Positions 19,038-27,226 of a DNA stretch of 60,022 nt are shown in pieces; the stretch's first letter is position 1; every line of letters begins with the position of its first letter. Source of the DNA: Shewanella electrica (lineage in GTDB: Bacteria > Pseudomonadota > Gammaproteobacteria > Enterobacterales > Shewanellaceae); contig NZ_JAKOGG010000023.1 of NCBI RefSeq assembly GCF_022321485.1, forward strand, positions 1-60,022, given 5' to 3'. The position numbers and the translations under genes were made by a program. The notes beneath the pieces are model-generated. The model was given only the letters and a program-made list of their open reading frames with translations, searched no databases and had not been told where the DNA came from.

Positions 19038-19490
19038 TCATTCGCGTAACGACTGACTCAAGCGTTTAAGAAGTTCAATCACCGATTCCGGTGACAGCGG
19101 CTCTGCGGCAGCTCTTAGACGATTTTCAGCATCAGCCACTAAATCCGCGGCTTTTGTAAGCGCTGTACAACCTGCAGGGGTGAGTTCAGTTGTTTGGATC
19201 CGTCCGTGTTGTGGGTGCGGCGTACGCGTTACAAGGCCTTCTTTCTCTAACCCTACCAGAATGGCTTGCATGGTTTGTGGCGTAACAAATACAGCCCGTG
19301 CCAGCTCAGCGTTGGATGCGCCAGGAGCAAGCTGCAATCGAGCCAACACCGCGTACTTCGGTGTACTTAAACCGATTTGATGCAATGCGGTGTCCATATG
19401 GTTACGCAGTGTTTGTTGCGCCAGTTTGAGTGCAAAGCCAATGGTGTGGGTCGGATTATCTGCACTGGAATAGCTGTTGTTCGTTGACAA
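19038..19490 (-). CDS. MarR-family transcriptional regulator
   Basis: 150-residue winged-helix regulator. The reading helix and wing (about residues 60-100, GASNAELARAVFVTPQTMQ and HPQHGRIQT) match the family. It starts with TTG at 19490; AAGGA lies 8 nt upstream and no other in-frame start is near. It is divergent from the VOC gene at 19580, and three operator-like repeats fill the gap, one overlapping its own ribosome binding site. Autorepression together with control of the VOC gene is the simple reading. Confidence 0.9.
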   Translation of the reverse strand: MSTNNSYSSADNPTHTIGFALKLAQQTLRNHMDTALHQIGLSTPKYAVLARLQLAPGASNAELARAVFVTPQTMQAILVGLEKEGLVTRTPHPQHGRIQTTELTPAGCTALTKAADLVADAENRLRAAAEPLSPESVIELLKRLSQSLRE

Positions 19491-19545
19491 TGTCAGTATC
19501 CTTATATAATGTCAGTGCCCTGATATTGTTATCAGTATGCTGATA
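19491..19545. promoter_or_regulatory. Three tandem 16-bp operator-like inverted repeats
   Basis: Sites at 19491-19506, 19510-19525 and 19530-19545 share the form TRTCAG-N4-CTGATA. The third (TATCAG, TATG, CTGATA) is a perfect inverted repeat, the second has one mismatch, and the first has a decayed right half. Centres are 19-20 bp apart, about two helical turns, so dimers would sit on one face. They fill the space between the MarR and VOC genes. Confidence 0.65.
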
Positions 19546-19579
19546 TGATTTTTTCACACTAGACGAGGAAAAGCTATTT

Positions 19580-19975
19580 ATGGCGCATTTGATTGGACCT
19601 GACTTCATTGGTATTCAAACGGAAGAGTTAGTCGCAGCCCGTGATTTTTACACTGATATTGTCGGGCTGAAGCCGATGCCACAGAATCCAACGGGGGCTG
19701 TAGTGTTTGATACTAAACCGATCCCGTTTGCGGTGCGCACACCGCTGCAGCCACTGAGTGAGCAGGCAAACCGTGGCGAAGGGATTGCTCTGTGGTTTGG
19801 TTGTGATGATGCAGATGCACTTCATGCGCACCTGACTGCGTGTGACATTGAGATTGTGTTTGCACCAAAGGACGGCCCGTTCGGTCGCTACTTTGCGTTT
19901 CGCGATCCATTCGGTTACACCATCACGGCGCATACTACGGCAGCCCCTAGCTCTGACTCAAGCGGCATGTCATAA
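19580..19975 (+). CDS. VOC-family (glyoxalase/bleomycin resistance) protein
   Basis: 131-residue member of the vicinal oxygen chelate superfamily, with one full paired beta-alpha-beta-beta-beta unit. FIGIQTEELVAARDFYTDIVG at the N-terminus and GRYFAFRDPFGYTIT at the C-terminus are the usual landmarks. Members may be isomerases, dioxygenases or drug-binding proteins; the substrate here cannot be read from sequence. Divergence from the MarR gene suggests induction by a small aromatic or electrophilic compound, which is inference. Confidence 0.85.
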   Translation: MAHLIGPDFIGIQTEELVAARDFYTDIVGLKPMPQNPTGAVVFDTKPIPFAVRTPLQPLSEQANRGEGIALWFGCDDADALHAHLTACDIEIVFAPKDGPFGRYFAFRDPFGYTITAHTTAAPSSDSSGMS

Positions 19976-20089
19976 AAGCATCAACTGTCTGTCACCGCAC
20001 TGTAAACGCCAGTTTTTACATTACCCTTGCCAATTTAATAGGCTGCCGACCACATGAGTCGCCAACATTTCTAAAGGGAGTTGTGGCGT

Positions 20090-20887
20090 ATGACACAGCG
20101 ATTTAGCCGTTATCATCGAGCGATTTGGTTGTCTGATCTTCACTTGGGTGAAAAACATTGTCGTGCCGATTACCTGCTGGCATTTTTGGAAAAACATCAT
20201 GCCGAACGGCTGTTTCTGGTGGGAGATGTGGTGGATATGCAGGCGCTATCGCGGCGGCAATATTGGCCGGAGTCTCATCAAAAAGTGCTGACGCTATTGT
20301 GCGAACGGGCTCGTGGCGGTTGCCAAGTGATCTACATCCCCGGTAATCACGACCGCATCATGCGTAACTATGTGGGTGGGCTGTTTGATCATATTGAAGT
20401 ACATCAATCCTACATCTACCACAGCCCATTTCACGGCCGTTTGCTGATGCTGCACGGCGATGAGTTTGACCGTGATACTTGCCCAAGCAAGTGGGAAAAC
20501 TGGTTTGGTGATAAAGCCTATGATGTGGTGCTATTGCTCAACCGCTGGTGGAATCTGGCTCGGCGTCTAGGCGGTTTACCGTATCAATCGGTAGCACGCA
20601 TGCTTAAGCGTTGTTCGCTCAAAGCGGAACGGGCGATGGCGCGTTTTCGTCATGCTGCCATAACTCGGGCTATTGCCGAGGATGTGGACGGCATTGTTTG
20701 CGGTCATATTCACTTTCCGGAGTTGTTGGAGCAGCTCGGCAAGTTGTATATCAATACCGGTGATTGGGTGGAAAACTGCACCGCCGTGATTGAGCACAGC
20801 GATGGCCGCTTGGAACTGAGCCATTTCAGCGAAGCGAAAAAACCATTATCGCGCCGTGTGCCGCAGCAAGCTGTAGTGGGCGGCTAG
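20090..20887 (+). CDS. Calcineurin-like phosphoesterase, LpxH-type
   Basis: 265-residue metallophosphoesterase. Metal-binding motifs in order: SDLHLG (about residues 13-18), GDVVD (about 46-50), GNHDR (about 83-87), HGDEFD (about 125-130) and GHIHFPE near 205. It resembles proteins annotated as UDP-2,3-diacylglucosamine diphosphatase, which makes lipid X in lipid A synthesis. Many of these are LpxH paralogues with different or unknown substrates, so I leave the symbol blank. The ATG at 20090 has AAGGGAG 9 nt upstream; a longer TTG start at 20081 is unlikely. Confidence 0.8.
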   Translation: MTQRFSRYHRAIWLSDLHLGEKHCRADYLLAFLEKHHAERLFLVGDVVDMQALSRRQYWPESHQKVLTLLCERARGGCQVIYIPGNHDRIMRNYVGGLFDHIEVHQSYIYHSPFHGRLLMLHGDEFDRDTCPSKWENWFGDKAYDVVLLLNRWWNLARRLGGLPYQSVARMLKRCSLKAERAMARFRHAAITRAIAEDVDGIVCGHIHFPELLEQLGKLYINTGDWVENCTAVIEHSDGRLELSHFSEAKKPLSRRVPQQAVVGG

Positions 20888-21020
20888 TGCCACTGCCAAA
20901 TTAAGCGGTAAGGTGGCCGAGCGTGGTGGGCTGTAACGTTAAATCAGACGTTGCTCACGCAGCTCGGTAGATTGACGACCACGGACAGCTTGCCACGCGC
21001 AATACTGCGCCGATGGCATA

Positions 21021-21437
21021 TTAGCCTTTTGCCCTAGCGGATAACATTGTCTCTATTGCTGATTGTAGTTGTTGTGCCGATCTCATGTCATTGCGTGCAT
21101 TAGCGCCTTCCCAGCCTGCTTGAGCTTTTGCGACAAAGTTGAACCGAGTGGTATCGGTTGCCATGTCGATAGGGGCGCCAGTTAAGGCATCGTTACTCAT
21201 TATCATGCCCAAATAGGGGATACCTTCATCTAAGGTCATCTTGCCGCTGTGTATTTGGCTATTCATCCAATCAAATAAGTCTTTTCTGGTCATATTGGTA
21301 AAGTCTGCGGTAGGTTGCTGACTTTTTTCCATCTCTTTTGACATGATATTAGCAAAGCTAATTGCCCCTGTTTGATTTTGGCTGTCTATTTTAGTCTTTT
21401 GAGTAAATGCAATGTTGCTATTTTCATTGATTTTCAT
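21021..21437 (-). CDS. Unknown protein, 138 residues, MKIN-type N-terminus
   Basis: A soluble protein with no signal peptide or membrane segment. The N-terminal 40 residues are polar and likely disordered; the C-terminal part has helical segments (TRKDLFDWMNSQIHSGKMT and following). It begins MKINENSNIAF, resembling the start of the neighbouring 210-residue gene (MKINNSSYNVY), 67 bp upstream on the same strand, so the two may form an operon and share an export or targeting signal. Both are more AT-rich than surrounding genes. I recognise no family. Confidence 0.65.
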   Translation of the reverse strand: MKINENSNIAFTQKTKIDSQNQTGAISFANIMSKEMEKSQQPTADFTNMTRKDLFDWMNSQIHSGKMTLDEGIPYLGMIMSNDALTGAPIDMATDTTRFNFVAKAQAGWEGANARNDMRSAQQLQSAIETMLSARAKG

Positions 21438-21504
21438 ATGAGTTCCATTTTTATGCTGGATGCGATTTTAGAATTGCGCAGTATTTATTTTAAATAATGG
21501 CTAA

Positions 21505-22137
21505 CTAAGAAGTTGGCTGTTCTTTTAGTAATGCCAATAAAGCTTGGAAGTTGTTCTTTGAATTGCCACTGTTGTCATTGATGCTATTGATAAATAACTT
21601 GCTTATATTCTCTTCATTAATTTCAGTTGTTCTCGGGTCATAGTGTTCACCATTGGTTGTGGTGGCTTCGTGCCCCATCATTCTGATTAAAGCGATCTGG
21701 CTAATTCCTTCTGCTGCTGATGAGTTACCTTTGCTAACTGCAAGATTGTATAACGATTTTTCATCTTCATTTAAGTTGGCTATGGTGTTGACAAAACCGC
21801 GAGCCTTTTGTTCATAATCAACTTCCTCAGCGGTTAAACTCCCTGGGTTGTTGTTACCTTTAGCGGTGATTTCAGCTAGACGTTTATCATTTTTGAATAA
21901 ATATTCCCAGTCGCTGGATGTTCTACTGAGTGCGTCTTTTTCTTTAATTGAATTTAGCTGTGGGTCGATGTTGTTTGTATCATCCATCTTCACTTTGTTT
22001 GCCTGAGTGTCAAATTTGGCTGCTGGCTTTATATCTGTGATGCTTTGCTGTGATAAATCATTATATTGCTTTTGTTGATTTTCAATTTTACTCCGTGCTG
22101 GTGTGTACACGTTATAACTTGAATTGTTAATTTTCAT
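21505..22137 (-). CDS. Unknown protein, 210 residues, MKIN-type N-terminus
   Basis: A polar, Asn- and Lys-rich protein with no membrane segment or recognisable domain. It is upstream of the 138-residue gene on the same strand and shares the MKIN start followed by a Gln/Ser-rich stretch. A central segment around YEQKARGFVNTIANLNEDEK and IALIRMMGHEATTTNGEHYD looks folded and helical. AT-rich coding sequence compared with flanking genes suggests later acquisition. A secreted-effector role is conceivable given the polar N-terminus, but nothing in the sequence proves it. Confidence 0.65.
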   Translation of the reverse strand: MKINNSSYNVYTPARSKIENQQKQYNDLSQQSITDIKPAAKFDTQANKVKMDDTNNIDPQLNSIKEKDALSRTSSDWEYLFKNDKRLAEITAKGNNNPGSLTAEEVDYEQKARGFVNTIANLNEDEKSLYNLAVSKGNSSAAEGISQIALIRMMGHEATTTNGEHYDPRTTEINEENISKLFINSINDNSGNSKNNFQALLALLKEQPTS

Positions 22138-22324
22138 AAACTGTCCTTGAACGCTGTTGAGCTATTAGTGCTTAATTTTCTAAATTAAATCTGTGCGTAG
22201 GTGTTTTTTTGAGGGAGACCTCGCGGCAATATTGTCCATAACATTTTATGCCCACTATAAAAGCGATCAACAAAGGTGATTATTAATCGATATTTATGAC
22301 TGGATAGCTCAATGGTTTACATCG

Positions 22325-22891
22325 TTACTGCTGCCATTTCTTTTTTGGTGGTTGATACTCTTTAAATTGCTTTAAGATCCCTGCTGGCGATATATCGATT
22401 ACTAGCATCTCTAGATACTCCCGCCGAAGGAAACCCGATGTGGTCATTTTTTGAATCATGTCGATCAGCGGATCAAAATAGCCCGCAACATTGAGGAGAC
22501 TACAAGGTTTGTTGTGAATACCGAGCTGCGCCCACGTCCATTGCTCAAATAGTTCCTCCATGGTCCCACATCCTCCCGGAAGCGTAATAAATCCATCGGC
22601 TAATTGGGCCATGAGTGTTTTGCGCTGATGCATGGAATCCACCACATGTAACTCGGTCAGTCTGTCATGGGCGATTTCTTGTTCCACTAACGACCGTGGC
22701 ATGACGCCTACGACTTTGCCACCATGCTCAAGGGCTGCATCGGCCACCGCTCCCATGAGCCCAACACGCCCACCACCATAGATTAAGGTGATGTTGGAGT
22801 CTGCTAACAACCGCCCTGTTTGTTTAGCAATATCAATATATTCAGTTGAGTTACCATTAGCTGAACCACAGAAGATACAAACACTTTTCAT
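22325..22891 (-). CDS. LOG-family protein (cytokinin riboside monophosphate phosphoribohydrolase type)
   Basis: 188-residue cytoplasmic enzyme of the lysine-decarboxylase-like/LOG family. The defining PGGCGTMEE motif is near residue 95-103, and SVCIFCGSANG at the N-terminus and LIYGGGRVGLMG near residue 40 are also conserved. Characterised members cleave nucleoside 5'-monophosphates to a base and ribose 5-phosphate; the older name lysine decarboxylase is wrong for these proteins. It stands alone; a bacterial role in purine turnover is the general view. Confidence 0.9.
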   Translation of the reverse strand: MKSVCIFCGSANGNSTEYIDIAKQTGRLLADSNITLIYGGGRVGLMGAVADAALEHGGKVVGVMPRSLVEQEIAHDRLTELHVVDSMHQRKTLMAQLADGFITLPGGCGTMEELFEQWTWAQLGIHNKPCSLLNVAGYFDPLIDMIQKMTTSGFLRREYLEMLVIDISPAGILKQFKEYQPPKKKWQQ

Positions 22892-23297
22892 GACAATTCC
22901 AGTATTGACTATGGTGAGGTTTTATCCGTTATCGGAGCCACTCTTGCCTGATACTAAGTCAGAAGTAATCTATATATTAAGAATCTTGATGTAAAGATAT
23001 ATTGCTGGATTTTGTGATGATAACTGCCTGCATCTGGCTGGGCAGTTTTTGGCTATTGTCGTCATGTGGGGATAGCCAATGTCGCGTCTATTGTGCTTGC
23101 GCCCCATACTTGCTGGCCTGTCGTTAGCGTCGCTCAGCTAGCGGCCGAAACCATGACAGTATTCGCGCTAATGGCCGATGAATAATGACATTGGCAACTA
23201 AGTTGGGGAAACGACTAATGGATGTAAACGATGACCATGTTGCTCGCTTTGGGGCGAATGAGTTGCTAAAGCGGCGAATGATTATCGCGGGTGATGA
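22892..23297. other. Intergenic region with an orphan plus-strand terminator
   Basis: About 400 bp without a supportable ORF. The only clear signal is a plus-strand terminator at 23022-23050 with no plus-strand gene before it. Confidence 0.5.
23022..23050 (+). terminator. Orphan Rho-independent terminator
   Basis: A 7-bp stem AACTGCC with GGCAGTT (23022-23028 with 23041-23047) runs into TTTTT on the plus strand. Both flanking genes are on the minus strand, so it does not end either of them. It may mark the 3' end of a small RNA beginning somewhere after 22892. Confidence 0.5.
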
Positions 23298-23801
23298 TTA
23301 CTCATGCGCTAGCAGCCAGCGACGCATCAGTCCTGTCAGCAGTTGTTGCTCTTCGGTGGTCAACGGAGTGATGAGCTGCTGCTCATTGGCAACGTGGGCG
23401 TCTACTGTGGTATCGACTAAGCTCATGCCTTCCGGTGTTAACTGCACTATCATGCTGCGTCGATCTTTTTGCGAATGTTGTCGAGTGATTAATCCCCGTT
23501 GTTCGAGTTTATCTAACCGCGCAGTCATGGCTCCCGACGTTAATAACGTGCTTTGGTATAGTTCGGTGGGGGTTAATGGTGTGGCATTTTTACGCAACGC
23601 CGCTAGCACGTCGAATTCTCCAGCCGTTAATCCATGTTGTTTGATGACGGCGACGATCTCACGTTCGGCCAGTAATGCCATACGGCTTAAACGGCCAAAA
23701 AACGCCATCGGTGAACAATCGAGTTCGGGTCTGACTTGTCGCCATTGCTCAAGTAATCTATCGGCATGGTCTTGCTCGTTAGCAGTTTGTGGCGCTGGCA
23801 T
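23298..23801 (-). CDS. MarR-family transcriptional regulator
   Basis: 167-residue winged-helix regulator, slightly longer than average through an N-terminal extension. The DNA-binding region (about residues 60-125) includes GLTAGEFDVLAALRK and the wing segment RQHSQKDRRSMIVQLT. It is divergent from the small gene group at 23975-25275, which is its most likely target. The ATG at 23801 has GGGTACTTT upstream, a weak ribosome binding site. Confidence 0.9.
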   Translation of the reverse strand: MPAPQTANEQDHADRLLEQWRQVRPELDCSPMAFFGRLSRMALLAEREIVAVIKQHGLTAGEFDVLAALRKNATPLTPTELYQSTLLTSGAMTARLDKLEQRGLITRQHSQKDRRSMIVQLTPEGMSLVDTTVDAHVANEQQLITPLTTEEQQLLTGLMRRWLLAHE

Positions 23802-23974
23802 AAAGTACCCTTAGATTGTCAAATAGCCGTGTTACATGCTTCAAAAAAGACTGGCATGATAGCTAAAATTTCAATGCCATAAAAGATTGCCTGTCCTTGC
23901 CTAAGCACAGGATAATAGCGCAAATATTTGCCGCATGGTTGGGGCGCACCAACAATAAGGATATTTACCCAAAG

Positions 23975-24385
23975 ATGGAATTAGTTGCGTTGTCGATTCC
24001 CGCAGGCTGGCAGGTGGTGATTAACCACTTCTATCAAGTTACCCCACAACAGTGTATTGATGCCAACGGCGTGTTGGCTTACCCGTTTTATGAGGATATG
24101 TTGCTGCTGCGAAACCCCAGTTTACGGCGCACGATAGATCTAGGGTGGCTACCTGAAGGCAACGCCGATGGTTGTTATCAACTACTGCTATTAGCTTGGC
24201 AAGCTGAGCCTATAATTGCTCCCTCACCCAAGCAAAGCTTTACCCAGCGAGTTGGCGGGCACACTTTAACTTACCGTTTATCGCCGCCCATCGAGGAAAA
24301 TTGGCAACAGCCGCTCGTCAGTTTTCGCGCCATCGATTGGCAAGCGGTGCGCGATAAGATTCATCAGTTTTTACTGCCCGCTTAA
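23975..24385 (+). CDS. Unknown soluble protein, 136 residues
   Basis: No recognisable family. The product starts MELVALSIPAGWQVVINHFY and reads as a mixed alpha/beta soluble protein with no signal peptide. I prefer the ATG at 23975; the frame stays open back to 23897 but the extra residues look like translated promoter. The ribosome binding site is poorly placed (TAAGG about 14 nt upstream), so the start is uncertain. It leads a tight group with the DUF2809 and GNAT genes, divergent from a MarR gene. Confidence 0.6.
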   Translation: MELVALSIPAGWQVVINHFYQVTPQQCIDANGVLAYPFYEDMLLLRNPSLRRTIDLGWLPEGNADGCYQLLLLAWQAEPIIAPSPKQSFTQRVGGHTLTYRLSPPIEENWQQPLVSFRAIDWQAVRDKIHQFLLPA

Positions 24386-24404
24386 CGTCAGCAAGGATAC
24401 GGAT

Positions 24405-24809
24405 TTGCTTCGATTTCATCGCTATTACTTTGCCGCCAGCGTAGCGTTATTGCTGCTGTTGGTGTTTATCGCGCTTTATGTACACGACCGTTTTATTCGG
24501 CCATTTATGGGCGATGTGTTGGTTGTGGTGTGGCTCCATTATTCCGCGGCCGCCTTTATCAAGCTCAGACCGTTATGGCTCGCACTCGCCACGTGGTTAT
24601 TTGCCTGTGCCATTGAGGTCGGCCAATATTTCAATCTGGTCAGTGTGCTCGGTTTGGAACAGTATCGTGTGGCGCGTATTGTGATTGGTTCGACCTTTGA
24701 TTGGCTCGACCTGCTGGCCTACAGTTGTGGTTTGCTGTCAATTCTATTGCTCGATGCATTCACCCGCCGCGTTAAAGGAGTACGCCGTGATCAGCACGTT
24801 AACTCGTGA
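24405..24809 (+). CDS. DUF2809-type membrane protein
   Basis: 134 residues with about four transmembrane helices (roughly 8-28, 38-55, 60-78 and 100-118). The pattern, including FACAIEVGQYF and GSTFDWLDLLAY, matches the DUF2809 family of small membrane proteins of unknown function. It starts with TTG at 24405, 7 nt after AAGGA. The 3' end overlaps the GNAT gene by 23 bp, so the two are probably translationally coupled. Confidence 0.75.
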   Translation: MLRFHRYYFAASVALLLLLVFIALYVHDRFIRPFMGDVLVVVWLHYSAAAFIKLRPLWLALATWLFACAIEVGQYFNLVSVLGLEQYRVARIVIGSTFDWLDLLAYSCGLLSILLLDAFTRRVKGVRRDQHVNS

Positions 24810-25275
24810 GCAATTTGCTCAGTTCTGGCCCACCTTTCAAGCGATTGTGCAGGCAGAGCAAACCTATGCTTATGCCGCCGATATTACCGAGGCTGAGGCG
24901 TACCACTTATGGTGTGAAATACCGCAGTACAGCTTTGCTTGGGTCGAAAATGGGCAAGTGCTCGGCATCTATTATCTCAAAGCCAATGCCATGGGGCCGG
25001 GGAATCACGTATGTAACTGCGGTTATATGGTCAGTGTGGCGGCGCGCGGTAAAGGCATTGCACGCAAGATGTGTCAACACTCGCAGCAACAAGCGCTAGC
25101 GGCAGGTTTTACTGCGATGCAGTTTAACTGTGTGGTTTCGACCAATGAAGTGGCGGTAACGCTGTGGCAGAAACTCGGTTTTGATATCGTCGGCACCTTG
25201 CCAAAGGCCTATCGTCACGGCGAGCTAGGTTTGGTGGATTGCTACGTGATGTATAAAACGCTCAAACAAGATTGA
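24787..25275 (+). CDS. GNAT-family N-acetyltransferase
   Basis: 162-residue acetyltransferase. The acetyl-CoA binding segment is VSVAARGKGIARKM (about residues 78-91, the R/Q-x-x-G-x-G/A loop), and the C-terminal WQKLGFDIVGTLPKAY is the usual motif B region. Substrate unknown. I start at the GTG at 24787, directly behind AAAGGAG; a longer frame from 24685 would run inside the DUF2809 gene. It is the last gene of its group. Confidence 0.88.
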   Translation: MISTLTREQFAQFWPTFQAIVQAEQTYAYAADITEAEAYHLWCEIPQYSFAWVENGQVLGIYYLKANAMGPGNHVCNCGYMVSVAARGKGIARKMCQHSQQQALAAGFTAMQFNCVVSTNEVAVTLWQKLGFDIVGTLPKAYRHGELGLVDCYVMYKTLKQD

Positions 25276-25278
25276 TAT

Positions 25279-25319
25279 AAAAATCAACCCACAGCAGATG
25301 TGGGCTGCTGTGGGTTGAT
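25279..25319 (-). terminator. Terminator-like hairpin between convergent genes
   Basis: A perfect 15-bp stem (25283-25297 with 25305-25319). The run TTTTATATC follows it on the minus strand, so it most likely ends the MFS transcript; the plus side has no T-run. Confidence 0.7.
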
Positions 25320-25358
25320 GCAGATGAAAACGATATAAGCTAGCCGAACTGAACGCCG

Positions 25359-26582
25359 TTAATGGCTCATATGTTGACTCAGTTGTAGCTGTTGTTCACG
25401 TTGGTGCTGCGCTTGTTTACGGCCATGCAAAATATAGTAAGCCACTAAGCACAACAGCATCACTACTGCCAGCAGTTCATACATGCCAGAGAATTGCAGT
25501 GATGGCACAATTGCTCCCAACATCAACGGGCCAAGGCCGACACCTAAATCCATAAAGATAAAGAAGGTAGAGTTGGCTTTGCCCATCTGTCCGGCGGGCG
25601 CCAGTTTGATCACAATCGCTTGTGAGCACGACATAAACGTCCCAAAACCTAAACCAATCAGAGCGCCTGCCGCCAAAATGGCAAAGTTGCTGTGCGCCAT
25701 TCCGAGTACACACAAGCCAATGGCAAACAACACAAACGCCGGCATCATCACGATGTTGGCACCTTTACGGTCAAACAGTTTGCCGGTGACTGGACGGCTG
25801 ATAAAAGTGAAGATGGCGTACATGATAAAGAAGAACTTGCCGCCGGTTTCTAAGCCTTGTTCAGAGGTGTAGGGCGAGATAAAGCCCAGCAATGAGGCAA
25901 AACCGATAGCAACAAAGAAGGTGATCAACGATAGCGGCAGCGCTTTAACGGTGAAAAAGGCATCCAGCGACAAGCCGGATTTGTCAGCGGTAGTTTTGGG
26001 TAATACCACCGATTTTGGCGCCACTAAAATGTAAGCTAAGGCAACGCCAATCACTAGCAGAATGCATGAAGCCACTAAGTTGACGCTCAAATCGCCGTTG
26101 CTATAGGCATACAGCCCAGCAAATGGGCCGATGGCGGTTGCGAGTGTGACAAACAGTGAAAAGTAACTGGTGCCTTCGCCACGGCGTTCTTCAGGGACAA
26201 TTTCCGCCATGATGGTTGCGGTGGCCGTTGAGGCGGCACCGAAACCGATACCCTGAACAAACCTGACCAAACACAAACTGTAGATGTCATGCACCCACAG
26301 GTTAGCCAGCGCGCCGACGAGGAACACGGCTAAGCCAATGTATAAACACAACTTAGTGCCGATACGTTCAATGGAGCGGCCGACAAACAGCCTGGCTGCC
26401 AGTACGCCGAGAATAATAATGCCGCAGGATAACCCCGCCACACCGAGTGATACGTGCATGCTTTTCATGGCGTAATCGGTTACCACGACCATGGTGAGGT
26501 AATAAGCCAAGTTGATAAGAAAGCAGATAACGCTGTTGATAATGTAATCTTTGGTCCAGAGGACGCTTTTAGTTGCAGACAT
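25359..26582 (-). CDS. MFS transporter, 12 helices
   Basis: 407-residue inner-membrane permease with twelve predicted transmembrane helices and a longer loop in the middle. GRSIERIGTKLCL between helices 2 and 3 is the MFS motif A region, and FDRKGANIVM is its counterpart in the second half. The substrate is not apparent. It ends in a His/Gln-rich tail. It follows a UspA gene by 35 bp on the same strand, and the pair is divergent from a LysR gene, suggesting a small regulated unit. Confidence 0.88.
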   Translation of the reverse strand: MSATKSVLWTKDYIINSVICFLINLAYYLTMVVVTDYAMKSMHVSLGVAGLSCGIIILGVLAARLFVGRSIERIGTKLCLYIGLAVFLVGALANLWVHDIYSLCLVRFVQGIGFGAASTATATIMAEIVPEERRGEGTSYFSLFVTLATAIGPFAGLYAYSNGDLSVNLVASCILLVIGVALAYILVAPKSVVLPKTTADKSGLSLDAFFTVKALPLSLITFFVAIGFASLLGFISPYTSEQGLETGGKFFFIMYAIFTFISRPVTGKLFDRKGANIVMMPAFVLFAIGLCVLGMAHSNFAILAAGALIGLGFGTFMSCSQAIVIKLAPAGQMGKANSTFFIFMDLGVGLGPLMLGAIVPSLQFSGMYELLAVVMLLCLVAYYILHGRKQAQHQREQQLQLSQHMSH

Positions 26583-26617
26583 AAGATTTCCGTTAAAACT
26601 GATGAACGAAACAGGGA

Positions 26618-27034
26618 TTATTTGACGATAAGCACCGGCACTAAGGAGTGCTGCACTACCGCGTGACTGACACTGCCGAGAAATTCGCGAATGCCGGTGA
26701 GGCCGCGACTGCCGACGATGATCAAGTCGTTGTTATGTTCTTCAGCAAAACGCAGCAATACATAGGAGGCGTTTTGGCCGCTTAGGCGGTGCAAATGGAC
26801 GCGCGCCGAAATGTCCTTTACCTTATTTTGTAGTTGCTCAAACAGCGTATCGTTGCGATGTTGTACATTGTCATCAATCACTTCAACGCCGTTGCTCAGC
26901 TTGGCGACTTCTTCGACATACACCACATCAACGGTGATTTGCGGATGGTCGCGTAACTGAGCTAACGCAGTATCTAGGGCGCGACTGGACAGCTCAGCGC
27001 CGTCGTAGCCGACTAAGAGTTTTGATCCCAACAT
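26618..27034 (-). CDS. Universal stress protein, single domain
   Basis: 138-residue UspA-type protein. The nucleotide-binding pattern is present as GSRGLTGIREFLGSVSHAVV (about residues 107-126), so it may bind ATP. It lies upstream of the MFS gene in a probable two-gene operon. The linked LysR gene is divergent, with an AT-rich gap of 192 bp that contains a palindrome. Confidence 0.9.
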   Translation of the reverse strand: MLGSKLLVGYDGAELSSRALDTALAQLRDHPQITVDVVYVEEVAKLSNGVEVIDDNVQHRNDTLFEQLQNKVKDISARVHLHRLSGQNASYVLLRFAEEHNNDLIIVGSRGLTGIREFLGSVSHAVVQHSLVPVLIVK

Positions 27035-27168
27035 AGTGTTTATTCCTTAGAAAACGGCAAGATGTCGGGCGAAGATCGAGCCGCGCGCTAAGCGTTGGGG
27101 AGCGGGAAATTGAGCGCATCTTGCACGGAAAGAGGTAAAACAAATCTGAGTGCTAGGTATATCATTGA

Positions 27169-27185
27169 TTTTTAATAATTAAAAA
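27169..27185. promoter_or_regulatory. AT-rich palindrome in the LysR/Usp divergent region
   Basis: TTTTTAAT-A-ATTAAAAA is a perfect 17-bp palindrome in the gap between the usp and LysR genes. It contains the T-N11-A geometry of LysR operators, but AT-rich DNA makes such matches easy. Confidence 0.35.
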
Positions 27186-27226
27186 TATATATTTTCTAAT
27201 AATTTAATATCTAAAAAGTTATATAG

